Source: an uncultured Aquitalea sp. (GTDB lineage Bacteria > Pseudomonadota > Gammaproteobacteria > Burkholderiales > Chromobacteriaceae). Taken from it: DNA of 64,000 bases. The position numbers were made by a program, and so were the translations under genes. Below are positions 15,870-24,194 of the stretch, piece after piece; position 1 is the stretch's first letter, and every line of letters starts with the position of its first letter. The stretch covers positions 186,001 to 250,000 of the forward strand of contig NZ_CAMFLA010000001.1 in assembly GCF_945957525.1 (NCBI RefSeq). Direction: 5' to 3'. Under the pieces are notes generated by a model that worked only from the letters and a program-made list of their open reading frames with translations, searched no databases and had not been told where the DNA came from.

Positions 15870-16898
15870 TCACTCGCTGAGGAAATCCCGCATCACTTCA
15901 ACCAGCGCTTCGACGGCTGCGCGATCGGTTTGCCAGTGCGTGACAAACCGCATGCGACCGGCTTCCGGCGGATTGGCCTTGATACCGGCCTTGCCCAACG
16001 CGGCCATCAGTTCGGCCACATCGATATCGGCGGTAAAACGGAACCACACCATATTGATGTGCACATCATCCAGCGCCACCTCCACGCAGGGCATGCCCGC
16101 CAGTTGCTCAGCCAGATAGCGCGCATTGGCATGGTCTTCAGCCAACCTTTCAGTCATTTCAGTCAAGGCGATGATGCCCGGCGCGGCCAGCACACCGGCC
16201 TGGCGCCAACCACCGCCCAACAGCTTGCGGTTGTAGCGCGCCTTGCGGATGAAATCGGCAGAGCCGGCCAGAATCGACCCCACCGGCGCGGCCAGACCCT
16301 TGGACAAGCAACACATCACCGTGTCGACATGGCGGGTGATCTCTCGCACATCGCAGCCCAGATGCGCAGCCGCATTGAAAACCCGCGCCCCGTCCAGATG
16401 CACCGGCACGCCAGTACGCCGGGCGATATCGGCCGTGCGGGCCATGATGTCCAGCGGAATCACCCGACCGTTGCTATGGGCGTTTTCCAGACAGATCAGT
16501 CCGGTGCGCGGCCAGTGCACATCCTCGCCCACCCGGATGCGCTGCTCGATCTCTTCCGGCGGCAAGACGCCGTCGCGGCTGGCGATGGTGCGCAGCTGCA
16601 CGCCGCCAATCACTGCCGCGCCGCCGGTTTCATGCCAGACGATGTGGCAATCGTCGCCCAGAATCACTTCGTTGCCTCGCTGGCAGTGCGTAAAGATGGC
16701 CAGCTGGTTGCCGAAATTGCCCGTGGGCACGAACAGCGCCGCCTCCTTGCCCAGCCGCTCCGCCGCCAGCGCTTCCAGCCGCGCTACGGTGGGGTCGTCG
16801 CCATAGACGTCATCCCCCACTTCTGCGGTCATCATCGCCTCGCGCATGGCGGGCGTCGGCTGGGTTACGGTATCACTGCGAAAATCGATCCACGGCAT
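15870..16898 (-). CDS. ltaE: Low-specificity L-threonine aldolase
   Basis: This is a PLP-dependent cytoplasmic enzyme that splits L-threonine and allo-threonine into glycine and acetaldehyde, 342 aa. The start FRSDTVTQPTPAMREAM and VGDDVYGDDPT are family marks. PTGNFGNQLA binds the PLP phosphate, HLDGARVFNAA holds the aspartate that contacts the pyridine nitrogen, and CLSKGLAAPVGS carries the PLP lysine. AAAGGA lies 7 bases upstream of the ATG. A strong stem-loop sits just upstream of this ribosome site, so translation or read-through from the upstream zinc-ribbon gene may be limited. Confidence 0.94.
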   Translation of the reverse strand: MPWIDFRSDTVTQPTPAMREAMMTAEVGDDVYGDDPTVARLEALAAERLGKEAALFVPTGNFGNQLAIFTHCQRGNEVILGDDCHIVWHETGGAAVIGGVQLRTIASRDGVLPPEEIEQRIRVGEDVHWPRTGLICLENAHSNGRVIPLDIMARTADIARRTGVPVHLDGARVFNAAAHLGCDVREITRHVDTVMCCLSKGLAAPVGSILAGSADFIRKARYNRKLLGGGWRQAGVLAAPGIIALTEMTERLAEDHANARYLAEQLAGMPCVEVALDDVHINMVWFRFTADIDVAELMAALGKAGIKANPPEAGRMRFVTHWQTDRAAVEALVEVMRDFLSE

Positions 16899-16918
16899 GA
16901 AAGCGTCCTTTGCAGAAA

Positions 16919-16944
16919 CAACGGCGACCGAAGGGTCGCCGTTG
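16919..16944 (-). terminator. Stem-loop between the zinc-ribbon gene and ltaE
   Basis: A perfect 11-bp stem (CAACGGCGACC 16919-16929 with GGTCGCCGTTG 16934-16944) has a 4-nt loop. On the minus strand it is followed by TTTCTG and then by the ltaE ribosome site. It may end the upstream transcript or act as an attenuator in the ltaE leader. Confidence 0.6.
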
Positions 16945-17021
16945 CATGGTTGACATCAGCTAAGCTGATTGTGCCAGCAAATGGCCGGCTAAAGGACGCG
17001 GAGAGGCGTCTGGGGCGTAGA

Positions 17022-17246
17022 TCAGACCACGCGGTAAGACTGTTTGAGTTCGCTGACGCGGCGCTGGGCAGCCATGATGCCGGTGGCGGTCAGGCTGATG
17101 TCGCTGCCGCATTTGCAGCGCAATGAATGGTCGGGGGACAGGGTCTTGAGATGATGGCGCGACTCATGCCCGCAATCCACGCAGGCTATGACTACTGTCG
17201 CGTTGTAGTGCTTGTCGAGGTCAATGTCGAATCTCGGATGCATCAT
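17022..17246 (-). CDS. Small zinc-ribbon protein of unknown function
   Basis: The protein has 74 aa. Two cysteine pairs, Cys-Val-Asp-Cys-Gly and Cys-Lys-Cys-Gly, are separated by about 20 residues that include two adjacent histidines, a pattern that can bind one zinc ion. The N-terminus (HPRFDIDLDKHYNATVVIAC) is beta-rich and the C-terminus is a short helix. I do not recognise a named family. I chose ATG 17246 because GGGAG lies 6 bases upstream. A second ATG follows directly, and the open frame beyond has no ribosome site. It sits 105 bases after an orphan binding-protein gene on the same strand. Confidence 0.75.
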   Translation of the reverse strand: MMHPRFDIDLDKHYNATVVIACVDCGHESRHHLKTLSPDHSLRCKCGSDISLTATGIMAAQRRVSELKQSYRVV

Positions 17247-17351
17247 GGGAATCTCCCTTGCGATAACGGAGGCGGCCCACCAGAGCAACGGTCGACACGT
17301 TGATGACAGGCCCTCGAAAAGCATAGGCAAGGGGATGCGCCGGGGCAAGCC

Positions 17352-18305
17352 TCAGCGCGCCGGCAGCGCGGGGGACCGGGATAGCCAACCCTGATAGGAG
17401 GCAAGGTTCTCGCGGGTAATCAACTGCACGGGCACCACCACGCTGCGCTGCGGATGTGACCCGTTTTGCAACAGTTTCTGACCAAGCTTGACTGCCTCGC
17501 TGCCAATCATCAGCGGCAACTGCCCTGCCGATGCGACGATCGGCCCGCTGCGATGCAGCGCCGCCTCTATGTCTGGAGAACCATCCACACTGGCCACCAG
17601 CACATTGCGCCGCGCGGCATCCCGCAAGGCCTGCTCAACACCCAGCGCCTGCCGGTCGTTGATGGCAAACACCGCGCTGACGCCGGGGAAGCGTTTCAGA
17701 TGCTCCGCCATCAGTTTGCGACCACCCCAACTGGAAGCCTGACCGTCTTCGTTGTCAGACAGCACCCAGATGCCCGGGTATGCCTCCAGCGCCTTGCGGC
17801 AGCCGGCCACGCGATCAGTCACCGAGGATACCGGCGGCCCGCTCTGAATGATAAAGCCGCCCTTCTCATGCATCTTGTCCGCCAGATAGCGGCACGCCAG
17901 CTCGCCAGCCTGACGGTTATCCGACTTCACCGTGCCGTCGGCGCCGGGAGCGTCCACATCCACCGCCACCACTTTGATGCCGGCCTGTTGCGCCTTGCGC
18001 ACCAGCGGTTCCACCGCCTTGCTGTCCACCGCGCCCAACAGGATGAGATCCACCTTCTGCTCGATCAGCTGCTGTATCTGTCTTTCCTGATTGGCCAGAT
18101 TGAAACTGGCTGACAAGGTGGTGATCTGCACCTCCGGATTTAGCCCGCGCGCCGTCTGCATCGCGCCTCGCACCAGCGCCTGATAAAAGGGGTTGTCCAA
18201 AGCGCCAACGGTAATGCCTATGCTGGCCGGCACCACTTCTGCGGCATGACTGGCAAAAACGGCCATACAGGCCGCGCCCAGAATCAGTCTCGTTCTTGCG
18301 CGCAT
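17352..18305 (-). CDS. Periplasmic sugar-type substrate-binding protein (RbsB-like)
   Basis: The precursor has 317 aa. The signal peptide is about 21 residues (cut after Ser-His-Ala), followed by a Peripla_BP_4 fold of the ribose/galactose binding type: IGITVGALDNPFYQALVRGA, LILLGAVDSKAVEPLV, AVDVDAPGADGTVKSDN, AINDRQALGVEQALRDA and VASVDGSPDIEAAL. Such proteins usually deliver sugars or autoinducer-2 to an ABC transporter. No ATPase or permease gene is adjacent, so it is an orphan here. It might serve a distant transporter or a sensor kinase. It is divergent from tcdA. The ribosome site is modest (AGAGAAG). Confidence 0.88.
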   Translation of the reverse strand: MRARTRLILGAACMAVFASHAAEVVPASIGITVGALDNPFYQALVRGAMQTARGLNPEVQITTLSASFNLANQERQIQQLIEQKVDLILLGAVDSKAVEPLVRKAQQAGIKVVAVDVDAPGADGTVKSDNRQAGELACRYLADKMHEKGGFIIQSGPPVSSVTDRVAGCRKALEAYPGIWVLSDNEDGQASSWGGRKLMAEHLKRFPGVSAVFAINDRQALGVEQALRDAARRNVLVASVDGSPDIEAALHRSGPIVASAGQLPLMIGSEAVKLGQKLLQNGSHPQRSVVVPVQLITRENLASYQGWLSRSPALPAR

Positions 18306-18459
18306 CGCTTCTCTTCGCTTCCGGTCTGATAATGACGAACACCTTCCAGTGTAGCCGAGGCGGCGCGCGCGTCATCATCCTTCTTGCAATCGGGGTCTTT
18401 GCTGGAGCCGCTCCGCGCCATGGTTTATCCTTGACGGTTTTCCTTTGCCTTGGATTGTC

Positions 18460-19242
18460 ATGTCTGCCGATCTTGAACGCCGCTTCGGCGGCATTGCCCG
18501 GTTGTACGGCGAAGACGCCCTGCGCCGCTTCCAGCAAGCCCATGTCTGCATCGTGGGCGTGGGTGGAGTGGGCTCGTGGGCAGTTGAAGCGCTGGCTCGC
18601 AGCGCCATCGGCAAACTCACGCTAATCGACTTGGACAATGTGGCTGAATCCAACACCAATCGGCAGCTGCCGGCGCTGGACCCGCTGTACGGCATGGCCA
18701 AGGTGACCGCGCTGGCGGAACGCGTACGCGCCATCAACCCTGCCTGCGAGGTGACCGAAATCGAGGATTTCGTCACTCAGGACAATCTGGACACCATGCT
18801 GGGACAGGGCTTCGACTTCATCATCGATTGCATTGACGATCTGCGCGTGAAAACCGCCATGGCCGCCTGGTGCGTCAAACGTCGTCAGCCCTTCGTCGTC
18901 TCCGGCGGCGCGGGCGGCCAGATGGACCCCACCCGCATCCAGTTGGCCGACCTGACCGACGTCACCAATGATCCGCTGCTGTCCAAACTGCGCTACAACC
19001 TGCGTCGGCATCACCAATTCCCCCGCGAAGCCGGCAAAAAGCTGCGAGTACCCTGCGTTTTTTCTACAGAACAGCTGGTTTACCCCGACAACAAGAGCTG
19101 TAATGCCGACGAAGGGCGCGGTCCGCAAGGGCTGTCTTGCGCCGGTTTTGGTGCAGGCATGGTGGTGACCGCCAGCTTTGGGCTGGTGGCCGCCTCACAC
19201 GCGCTGAAACATCTTTCCGGCAATAAAAAACCCGGCCGTTAA
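18460..19242 (+). CDS. tcdA: tRNA threonylcarbamoyladenosine dehydratase
   Basis: This is an E1-like ATP-dependent enzyme (also called CsdL) that cyclises t6A37 in tRNAs to ct6A. It has 260 aa. It begins ERRFGGIARLYG, followed by the nucleotide loop CIVGVGGVGSWAVEALARS, the acidic IDLDNVAESNTNRQ, FDFIIDCIDDLRVKTAM and the family-specific SGGAGGQMDPTRIQLADL. I chose ATG 18460; a TTG at 18445 is also in frame but atypical. No clear ribosome site is seen. The stop codon lies inside the loop of the terminator of the next, convergent gene. Confidence 0.93.
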   Translation: MSADLERRFGGIARLYGEDALRRFQQAHVCIVGVGGVGSWAVEALARSAIGKLTLIDLDNVAESNTNRQLPALDPLYGMAKVTALAERVRAINPACEVTEIEDFVTQDNLDTMLGQGFDFIIDCIDDLRVKTAMAAWCVKRRQPFVVSGGAGGQMDPTRIQLADLTDVTNDPLLSKLRYNLRRHHQFPREAGKKLRVPCVFSTEQLVYPDNKSCNADEGRGPQGLSCAGFGAGMVVTASFGLVAASHALKHLSGNKKPGR

Positions 19243-19252
19243 GGGCCGGGTT
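19229..19252 (-). terminator. Terminator of the M48 peptidase gene, overlapping the end of tcdA
   Basis: A 9-bp stem (AACCCGGCC 19229-19237 with GGCCGGGTT 19244-19252) has a 6-nt loop. Read leftward it is followed by a T-run. The tcdA stop codon (19240-19242) is in the loop, so the left arm is coding sequence of tcdA. Confidence 0.85.
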
Positions 19253-19283
19253 GATAGCGGATTGCCCTTCGGCAAACCCCGGT

Positions 19284-20033
19284 TTACTGATATTTGGTCT
19301 GGATCAGCTTTTCCAGTTTCACTGCGCGGTCGCCTGGGGCCGGGTGGCTGGCCAGCATGCTGCTGTCGTTGCCATACAGTTCAGCCAGCTTGCGCAGAGC
19401 GGACGGACCACCGTCCAGCTTGTAGTTGTGGCGCTTGAGGAAGTCCAGACCGTAAGCGTCGGCATCGCTCTCCTGCGACTGGGAGAACTGGGCGTTCACC
19501 ACGGCTTCGGCAAAGCCGCCGATTTCAGAGGAGGACAGCTCGGCGGCGGCGGCGTTGCCGCTACCAGCGGCAGCCTTGCGGGCGGCGGAAGTACCGTAAG
19601 CCACTTGCATGGCTTTCTTGGTGTGGCCCAGTTTTACGTGGCCGATTTCATGGCCGATCACGAAACGCACCTGATCGTCATCCATTTTGTCCAGCAGGCC
19701 GCTGTAAACGCGCACGGTGCCGTCAGCCATGGCGAAGGCGTTGACATCCTTGGTCTGATACACCTTGAAGTTCAGTTTGGTGCCGTCTTCGCTATCCAGA
19801 CCTTTCACGATCTTGGCCAGACGCTTGCCGTAGGCGCTGGAGGGCGCGGCAACCTTGTTTTCCTTGTCCATCTGGGCGCTGGATTGCGCGGCCAGGGCTT
19901 TCACATCGGCATCGCTCAAGGTGGCGGCCTTCAGGGCGTCGGTACCGGCGCTGATCATGGAGCCAAGGTCGAAAGCGTGAGCGCTGCCGGCCAGGGCCAG
20001 CATGATGGATGCAGCAAGAGTGATTTTCTTCAC
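19284..20033 (-). CDS. M48 family zinc metallopeptidase (LoiP/YggG-like)
   Basis: The precursor has 249 aa with a signal peptide (MKKITLAASIMLALAGSAHA) and no lipobox cysteine, so it is probably soluble in the periplasm. The zinc site HEIGHVKLGH is present, and the third ligand is in SQESDADAYGLDFL. The downstream MLASHPAPGDRAVKLEKL is typical of Oma1/LoiP-type envelope proteases that remove damaged proteins. The start codon is GTG (20031-20033), and a GCGAG stretch lies upstream. A candidate promoter lies 35-63 bases upstream and a strong terminator follows. It stands alone. Confidence 0.9.
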   Translation of the reverse strand: MKKITLAASIMLALAGSAHAFDLGSMISAGTDALKAATLSDADVKALAAQSSAQMDKENKVAAPSSAYGKRLAKIVKGLDSEDGTKLNFKVYQTKDVNAFAMADGTVRVYSGLLDKMDDDQVRFVIGHEIGHVKLGHTKKAMQVAYGTSAARKAAAGSGNAAAAELSSSEIGGFAEAVVNAQFSQSQESDADAYGLDFLKRHNYKLDGGPSALRKLAELYGNDSSMLASHPAPGDRAVKLEKLIQTKYQ

Positions 20034-20067
20034 GGGAGACTCGCTTGTTATGGTTGGGAAAAGCGAT

Positions 20068-20096
20068 ATGCTAAACGCCTAAATTGCGAAAGCCAA
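20068..20096 (-). promoter_or_regulatory. Candidate promoter of the M48 peptidase gene
   Basis: On the minus strand TTGGCT (20091-20096) and TAGCAT (20068-20073) are separated by 17 bases, ahead of the GTG start at 20033. The -35 matches only in TTG and the -10 at 4 of 6 positions. Confidence 0.4.
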
Positions 20097-20124
20097 GCCA
20101 GCGCGGTCAATGGCGTCGCAAATA

Positions 20125-20153
20125 GAAAACGCCCCGTCATCCGGGGCGTTTTC
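20125..20153. terminator. Terminator of the opp operon
   Basis: A 12-bp perfect stem (GAAAACGCCCCG with CGGGGCGTTTTC) has a 5-nt loop, 22 bases beyond the oppF stop on the minus strand. T-runs on both sides make it work in both directions. Confidence 0.92.
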
Positions 20154-20174
20154 ATTACAGACAGTTCAGAACAG

Positions 20175-21167
20175 TCAGGCAAGCAGGCAGGACGTTTGTG
20201 TCTTGTCGCTGACCGGACGCAGCTTGGGCAGCTCTTGCGAGCAGCGCTGCTCCGCCTTCGGGCAACGTGTGCGAAACACGCAGCCGGAGGGCGGATTGAT
20301 CGGGCTGGGCAAGTCGCCTTGCAGGATCTGGATGGTCTTGTTGCGTTCCAGTTTCGGGTCCGGAATCGGAATCGCCGACAGCAGGGCGCGCGTGTAGGGG
20401 TGGCTGGGCACGTCGTACAGGGCGTACTTTTCAGCCAGTTCCATCTCGCGACCCAGATACATCACCAGGATGCGGTCGGAAATGTGCTTCACCACCGCCA
20501 GGTCATGCGCGATGAAGATCAGCGACAAGCCCATTTCGCGCTGCAGCTCTTTCAGCAAATTGATGATTTGCGCCTGAATGGACACGTCCAGCGCGGACAC
20601 CGGCTCATCGCAGATGATCAGCTTGGGCTCGAGGATCAGCGCGCGGGCGATGCCGATACGCTGGCACTGGCCGCCGGAGAACTCGTGCGGATAGCGGTTG
20701 ATCATCTGTTCGCGCAAGCCCACTTTGGTCATCATGCCGCGCACACGCTTCATGACTTCCTCTTCGGGCAACTCGGGGCGGTGCACTCGCAGCGGCTCGC
20801 CAATGATCTGAGCGATGGTCATGCGCGGGTTCAGCGAGGCCAGCGGATCCTGGAAGATCATCTGGATATCCTTGCGCACCGCGTGCCAGTCCTTGGCGCT
20901 GCCCTTGGTCAGGTCCTTGCCCATCCAAACGATCTCGCCGGCAGTGGCCGGAATCAGATTGAGGATGGCGCGCGACAGGGTGGACTTGCCGCAACCGGAT
21001 TCGCCCACCACGCCCAGCGTTTCGCCTTCATAGAGGTCGAAGCTGACACCGTCCACGGCCTTCAGCGTTCGCTTGCCGCTCCACGGCCAGGCGCCGTCGC
21101 CCTTGACCTGAAAATGCACTTTGACGTTGCGTACCGAGAGAATCGGCTTTTTGTTTTGCTCAGACAT
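20175..21167 (-). CDS. oppF: Oligopeptide ABC transporter ATP-binding protein OppF
   Basis: This is the second ATPase of the Opp importer, 330 aa, bound to the inner face of the membrane. Walker A is GESGCGKSTLSR, the signature is SGGQCQRIGIARAL and Walker B is LIICDEPVSALD. A cysteine-rich C-terminal oligopeptide-transporter domain follows (GCVFRTRCPKAEQRCS), which in such ATPases can hold an iron-sulfur cluster. The start overlaps the oppD end by 8 bases, suggesting coupled translation. It is the last gene of a five-gene operon and a strong terminator follows. Confidence 0.95.
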   Translation of the reverse strand: MSEQNKKPILSVRNVKVHFQVKGDGAWPWSGKRTLKAVDGVSFDLYEGETLGVVGESGCGKSTLSRAILNLIPATAGEIVWMGKDLTKGSAKDWHAVRKDIQMIFQDPLASLNPRMTIAQIIGEPLRVHRPELPEEEVMKRVRGMMTKVGLREQMINRYPHEFSGGQCQRIGIARALILEPKLIICDEPVSALDVSIQAQIINLLKELQREMGLSLIFIAHDLAVVKHISDRILVMYLGREMELAEKYALYDVPSHPYTRALLSAIPIPDPKLERNKTIQILQGDLPSPINPPSGCVFRTRCPKAEQRCSQELPKLRPVSDKTQTSCLLA

Positions 21168-22161
21168 GGGCCACCTCGCGGGCTTCGTTCACCAGTTCCG
21201 CCGCCGGCTTGTGACAGGCGCGCAGAATATGCGGGTTGAGCGCGCTGGCCGCCAGCGGCGGCAGCTCGTTCACGCAGCGATCGCTGGCGTGGGCGCAACG
21301 TTCGGAGAACGGGCAGCCTTTGGGCATGCGGGCCATGTTCGGCGGATTGCCGGGGATGCTCACTAGCTCGCTGCCATCGTGGTCCAGGCGCGGCAGGGCG
21401 CCGAGGAGGCCGATGGTGTAAGGATGGCTGGGCTGATAGAAGATTTCGTCGGCGGTGCCGTATTCCATGACGCGGCCGCCGTACATCACCATCACTTTTT
21501 CGCACAGGCCGGCCACCACGCCCAGATCATGAGTGATCATGATGATGGAGGTGCCGAAATCGCGTTGCAGATCCTTCAGCAAGGTCAGGATTTGCGCTTG
21601 CACGGTGACGTCCAGCGCGGTGGTGGGTTCGTCGGCGATCAGCACTTCCGGTTCGCACAGCAGGGCCATGGCGATCATCACGCGCTGACGCATGCCGCCG
21701 GAGAACTCGTGCGGGTACATGTCCACGCGACGGGCCGCTTCCGGAATGCGCACGGCTTCCAGCAGCTCGATGGCGCGCTTTTTGGCTTCGCGACGGGTCA
21801 TGCCCTTGTGCAGTTCCAGCACCTCGGTCATCTGGCGCTCTACCGTGAGGTAGGGGTTCAGCGAGGTCATCGGGTCCTGGAAGATCATGGACACGCGGTC
21901 GCCGCGAATGCGGTTGAGCTCGGACGGGCTCATGGTGAGCAGGTTCTTGCCGTTGTACACCGCTTCGCCGCTGGTTTTGCCGTTGCGGGCCAGCAGACCC
22001 ATCATGGCCAGCACGGTCTGGCTCTTGCCGGAACCGGACTCGCCCACGATGCCGAGGGTCTGGCCCTTTTCCAGGTCGAAACTCACGCCGTTGACGGCGC
22101 TGACGATACCATCGTTGGTCGTGAACTGGACCCCGAGGTTATTGACTTTCAGAAGACTCAT
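21160..22161 (-). CDS. oppD: Oligopeptide ABC transporter ATP-binding protein OppD
   Basis: This is the first ATPase of the Opp importer, 333 aa. Walker A is [17 protein letters not shown], the Q-loop region is [19 protein letters not shown], the signature is [15 protein letters not shown] and Walker B is [17 protein letters not shown]. The C-terminal cysteine motif ([16 protein letters not shown]) matches that of OppF. With OppF it powers uptake of peptides through OppB and OppC. It starts 11 bases after oppC. Confidence 0.95.
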   Translation of the reverse strand: MSLLKVNNLGVQFTTNDGIVSAVNGVSFDLEKGQTLGIVGESGSGKSQTVLAMMGLLARNGKTSGEAVYNGKNLLTMSPSELNRIRGDRVSMIFQDPMTSLNPYLTVERQMTEVLELHKGMTRREAKKRAIELLEAVRIPEAARRVDMYPHEFSGGMRQRVMIAMALLCEPEVLIADEPTTALDVTVQAQILTLLKDLQRDFGTSIIMITHDLGVVAGLCEKVMVMYGGRVMEYGTADEIFYQPSHPYTIGLLGALPRLDHDGSELVSIPGNPPNMARMPKGCPFSERCAHASDRCVNELPPLAASALNPHILRACHKPAAELVNEAREVAHV

Positions 22162-22172
22162 TTCTCGCTACC

Positions 22173-23087
22173 TCAACGATCCTTGGGATCGAGCGCATCG
22201 CGCAGCCCGTCGCCGATATAGTTGGCGCAATACAGAGTGATAGACAGCATGCCGGCCGGGAACAGCAGGATCCACGGCGTGGCGTCCATCACGCCGGCGC
22301 CGTCCTGGATCAGCACGCCCCAGCTGGTCATCGGCTCTTGCACGCCCAGGCCCAGGAAGGACAGCACGGATTCAGTCAGGATCACCCCCGGTACGGTCAC
22401 GGTGGTGTAAATCACCACGATGCCGAGCAGGTTGGGCACGATGTGGCGGAAGATGATGGCGCCGGTGGACACGCCAATGGCGTGAGCGGCTTCGACATAC
22501 TCCTTGGACTTGATCGCCAGCGTCTGACCGCGCACCACTCGCGCCATGTCCATCCAGGAGAACACGGTGATAGTCAGCACCACCAGATAGAACTCGCGGC
22601 CCAACAGGGTCACCATCAGGATGGCGATCAGCAGGTAGGGCACGGCGTACATCATGTCGACGATGCGCATCATGACCGCGTCCACCCTGCCGCCAAGGAA
22701 GCCGGCGGTAGCGCCCCAGACAATGCCCAGGGTAACGGACGCCAGTGTGGCCAGGGCGCCCACCATCAGCGAGATGCGGCCGCCGATCAGGCAACGCACC
22801 AGCAGGTCGCGCCCCAGCGCGTCGGTGCCAAACCAGTGGGTGTTGACCAGCGTCGGCGCTACCGACATGGCCTCCCAGTCGGTGTCTTCATAAGAGTGCG
22901 GCAGCACCATCGGCCCGAAAATACAGGCCAGCGTGATCAGCGCCAGCACCACCAGGCTCACCACGGCGGCCTTGTTGCGGAAGAAGCGGATGCGAGCGTC
23001 GCGCCACAGGCTGCGCCCTTCGATGGCCGCCTCGTTCAGACCGGATTCCACGGCCTCGACCATGGCTTTCTGTTTGGTTTGCATCAT
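22173..23087 (-). CDS. oppC: Oligopeptide ABC transporter permease OppC
   Basis: This inner-membrane permease has 304 aa with six predicted spans. It has the OppC-type N-terminus (EGRSLWRDARIRFFRNKAA), the FGTDALGRDLLVRCLIGGRISL loop, the coupling EAAHAIGVSTGAIIFRHIVPN motif and the typical end GDGLRDALDPKDR, which matches enterobacterial OppC closely. Two ATGs are adjacent. I chose 23087, with GGGAG 9 bases upstream, and 23084 is possible. It starts 16 bases after the oppB stop. Confidence 0.95.
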   Translation of the reverse strand: MMQTKQKAMVEAVESGLNEAAIEGRSLWRDARIRFFRNKAAVVSLVVLALITLACIFGPMVLPHSYEDTDWEAMSVAPTLVNTHWFGTDALGRDLLVRCLIGGRISLMVGALATLASVTLGIVWGATAGFLGGRVDAVMMRIVDMMYAVPYLLIAILMVTLLGREFYLVVLTITVFSWMDMARVVRGQTLAIKSKEYVEAAHAIGVSTGAIIFRHIVPNLLGIVVIYTTVTVPGVILTESVLSFLGLGVQEPMTSWGVLIQDGAGVMDATPWILLFPAGMLSITLYCANYIGDGLRDALDPKDR

Positions 23088-23103
23088 GTTGTTGTGCTCC
23101 CGC

Positions 23104-24024
23104 TCAGTAACGGATCTTCGGATCCAGCAGCGCATAGGCCAGATCGACGAGCAGGTTGAATACGACGGTGATCACCGTCACCAGCACCACCAGACCCAGC
23201 ACCAGCGTGTAGTCGCGGTTGGCCGCGCCGTTGACGATGAGCTTGCCCAGGCCAGGCAGGCCGAACACGGTTTCGGTTACTACGGCGGAAGTGATGGACG
23301 AAATGGCCAACGGGCCGATCACCGACACCACCGGCATCAGTGCCGGCTTGAGCGCATGGCGCAGCACGATGGTGCGCATCGGCAAACCCTTGGCGCGAGC
23401 GGTGCGGATGAAGTTGCTGCCCAGCACCTCGATCATGCTGCCGCGCATCACGCGGCCGATGGTGGAGATGTTGATGAACACCAGCAAGGACATGGGCAGA
23501 ACCATGTATCGCACATCGAAGCTGTCCCAGCCGCCGGCGGGGAACCAGCCCAGACCAATGGCGAAGATCATCACCAGCACCGGGCCCAGCACGAAGGACG
23601 GGAAGGCACCGCCGATATTGCCCAGCAGCATCACGAAATAGTCGATCAGGCTGTTCTGGCGCAAAGCGGCCACCACGCCCAGCACCACGCCGATCACCAG
23701 CGAAATGAGGATGGCGCCGCCGCCGATGGAGGCGGAGACCGGCAGGGCCTTGCCCACCAGATCATTGACGGTCCAGTCCGCGTAACGGAAGGACGCGCCC
23801 AGATCGCCTTGCAGCAGGCCCTTCAGGTAATAGAGGTATTGCTGCCACAGGGGCATGTCGAGGTGATACTTGGCCTGCAGATTGGCCAGCACAGCCGCGG
23901 ACACCTTGCGTTCGCTGTCGAACGGGCCGCCCGGGGTCATGTGCAGCAGCAGGTAACAGACGGTGATGACGGCGAGCAACGTGGGTATCGTTGCCAGCAC
24001 TCGCCGGAAGGTATAAGACCACAT
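23104..24024 (-). CDS. oppB: Oligopeptide ABC transporter permease OppB
   Basis: This inner-membrane permease has 306 aa, the same length as enterobacterial OppB. It starts MWSYTFRRVLATIPTLLAVI and carries the periplasmic TPGGPFDSERKVS segment, the coupling motif SNFIRTARAKGLPMR and the end YALLDPKIRY, all close to OppB. I chose ATG 24024, with GGAG 8 bases upstream. The frame remains open to 24102 without a ribosome site. It is separated from oppA by 170 bases that contain a perfect 30-bp palindrome. Confidence 0.95.
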   Translation of the reverse strand: MWSYTFRRVLATIPTLLAVITVCYLLLHMTPGGPFDSERKVSAAVLANLQAKYHLDMPLWQQYLYYLKGLLQGDLGASFRYADWTVNDLVGKALPVSASIGGGAILISLVIGVVLGVVAALRQNSLIDYFVMLLGNIGGAFPSFVLGPVLVMIFAIGLGWFPAGGWDSFDVRYMVLPMSLLVFINISTIGRVMRGSMIEVLGSNFIRTARAKGLPMRTIVLRHALKPALMPVVSVIGPLAISSITSAVVTETVFGLPGLGKLIVNGAANRDYTLVLGLVVLVTVITVVFNLLVDLAYALLDPKIRY

Positions 24025-24119
24025 GGGGAAGACTCCAGTCGGGTCGACTTGCCGGTCCGCGCGCTCTTGTGGAGGGGCGGGCCTGCCTTGCCGGGCCGAC
24101 ATGACTGCTTACATCACAA

Positions 24120-24149
24120 GCCGGATGCCCGCCATGGCGGGCATCCGGC
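24120..24149. repeat. Perfect 30-bp palindrome between oppA and oppB
   Basis: Each 15-base half is GCCGGATGCCCGCCA or its exact complement. In the opp transcript it would fold into a very stable hairpin with a minimal loop. No T-run follows, so it is more likely to protect the oppA mRNA 3' end or reduce downstream expression than to end all transcription. Confidence 0.85.
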
Positions 24150-24194
24150 CTCTTGGTTCCGGGGAGGTTGCCCTCCCCCCGACATCATTCCGGC

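Noticed and set aside
19251-21239. A 662-codon plus-strand open frame opposite the M48 and oppF genes
   Set aside because: It runs antisense to well-supported genes with clear motifs. Long mirror frames are expected in G+C-rich DNA with biased third positions, and its translation is rich in His/Gln/Ala with no family pattern.
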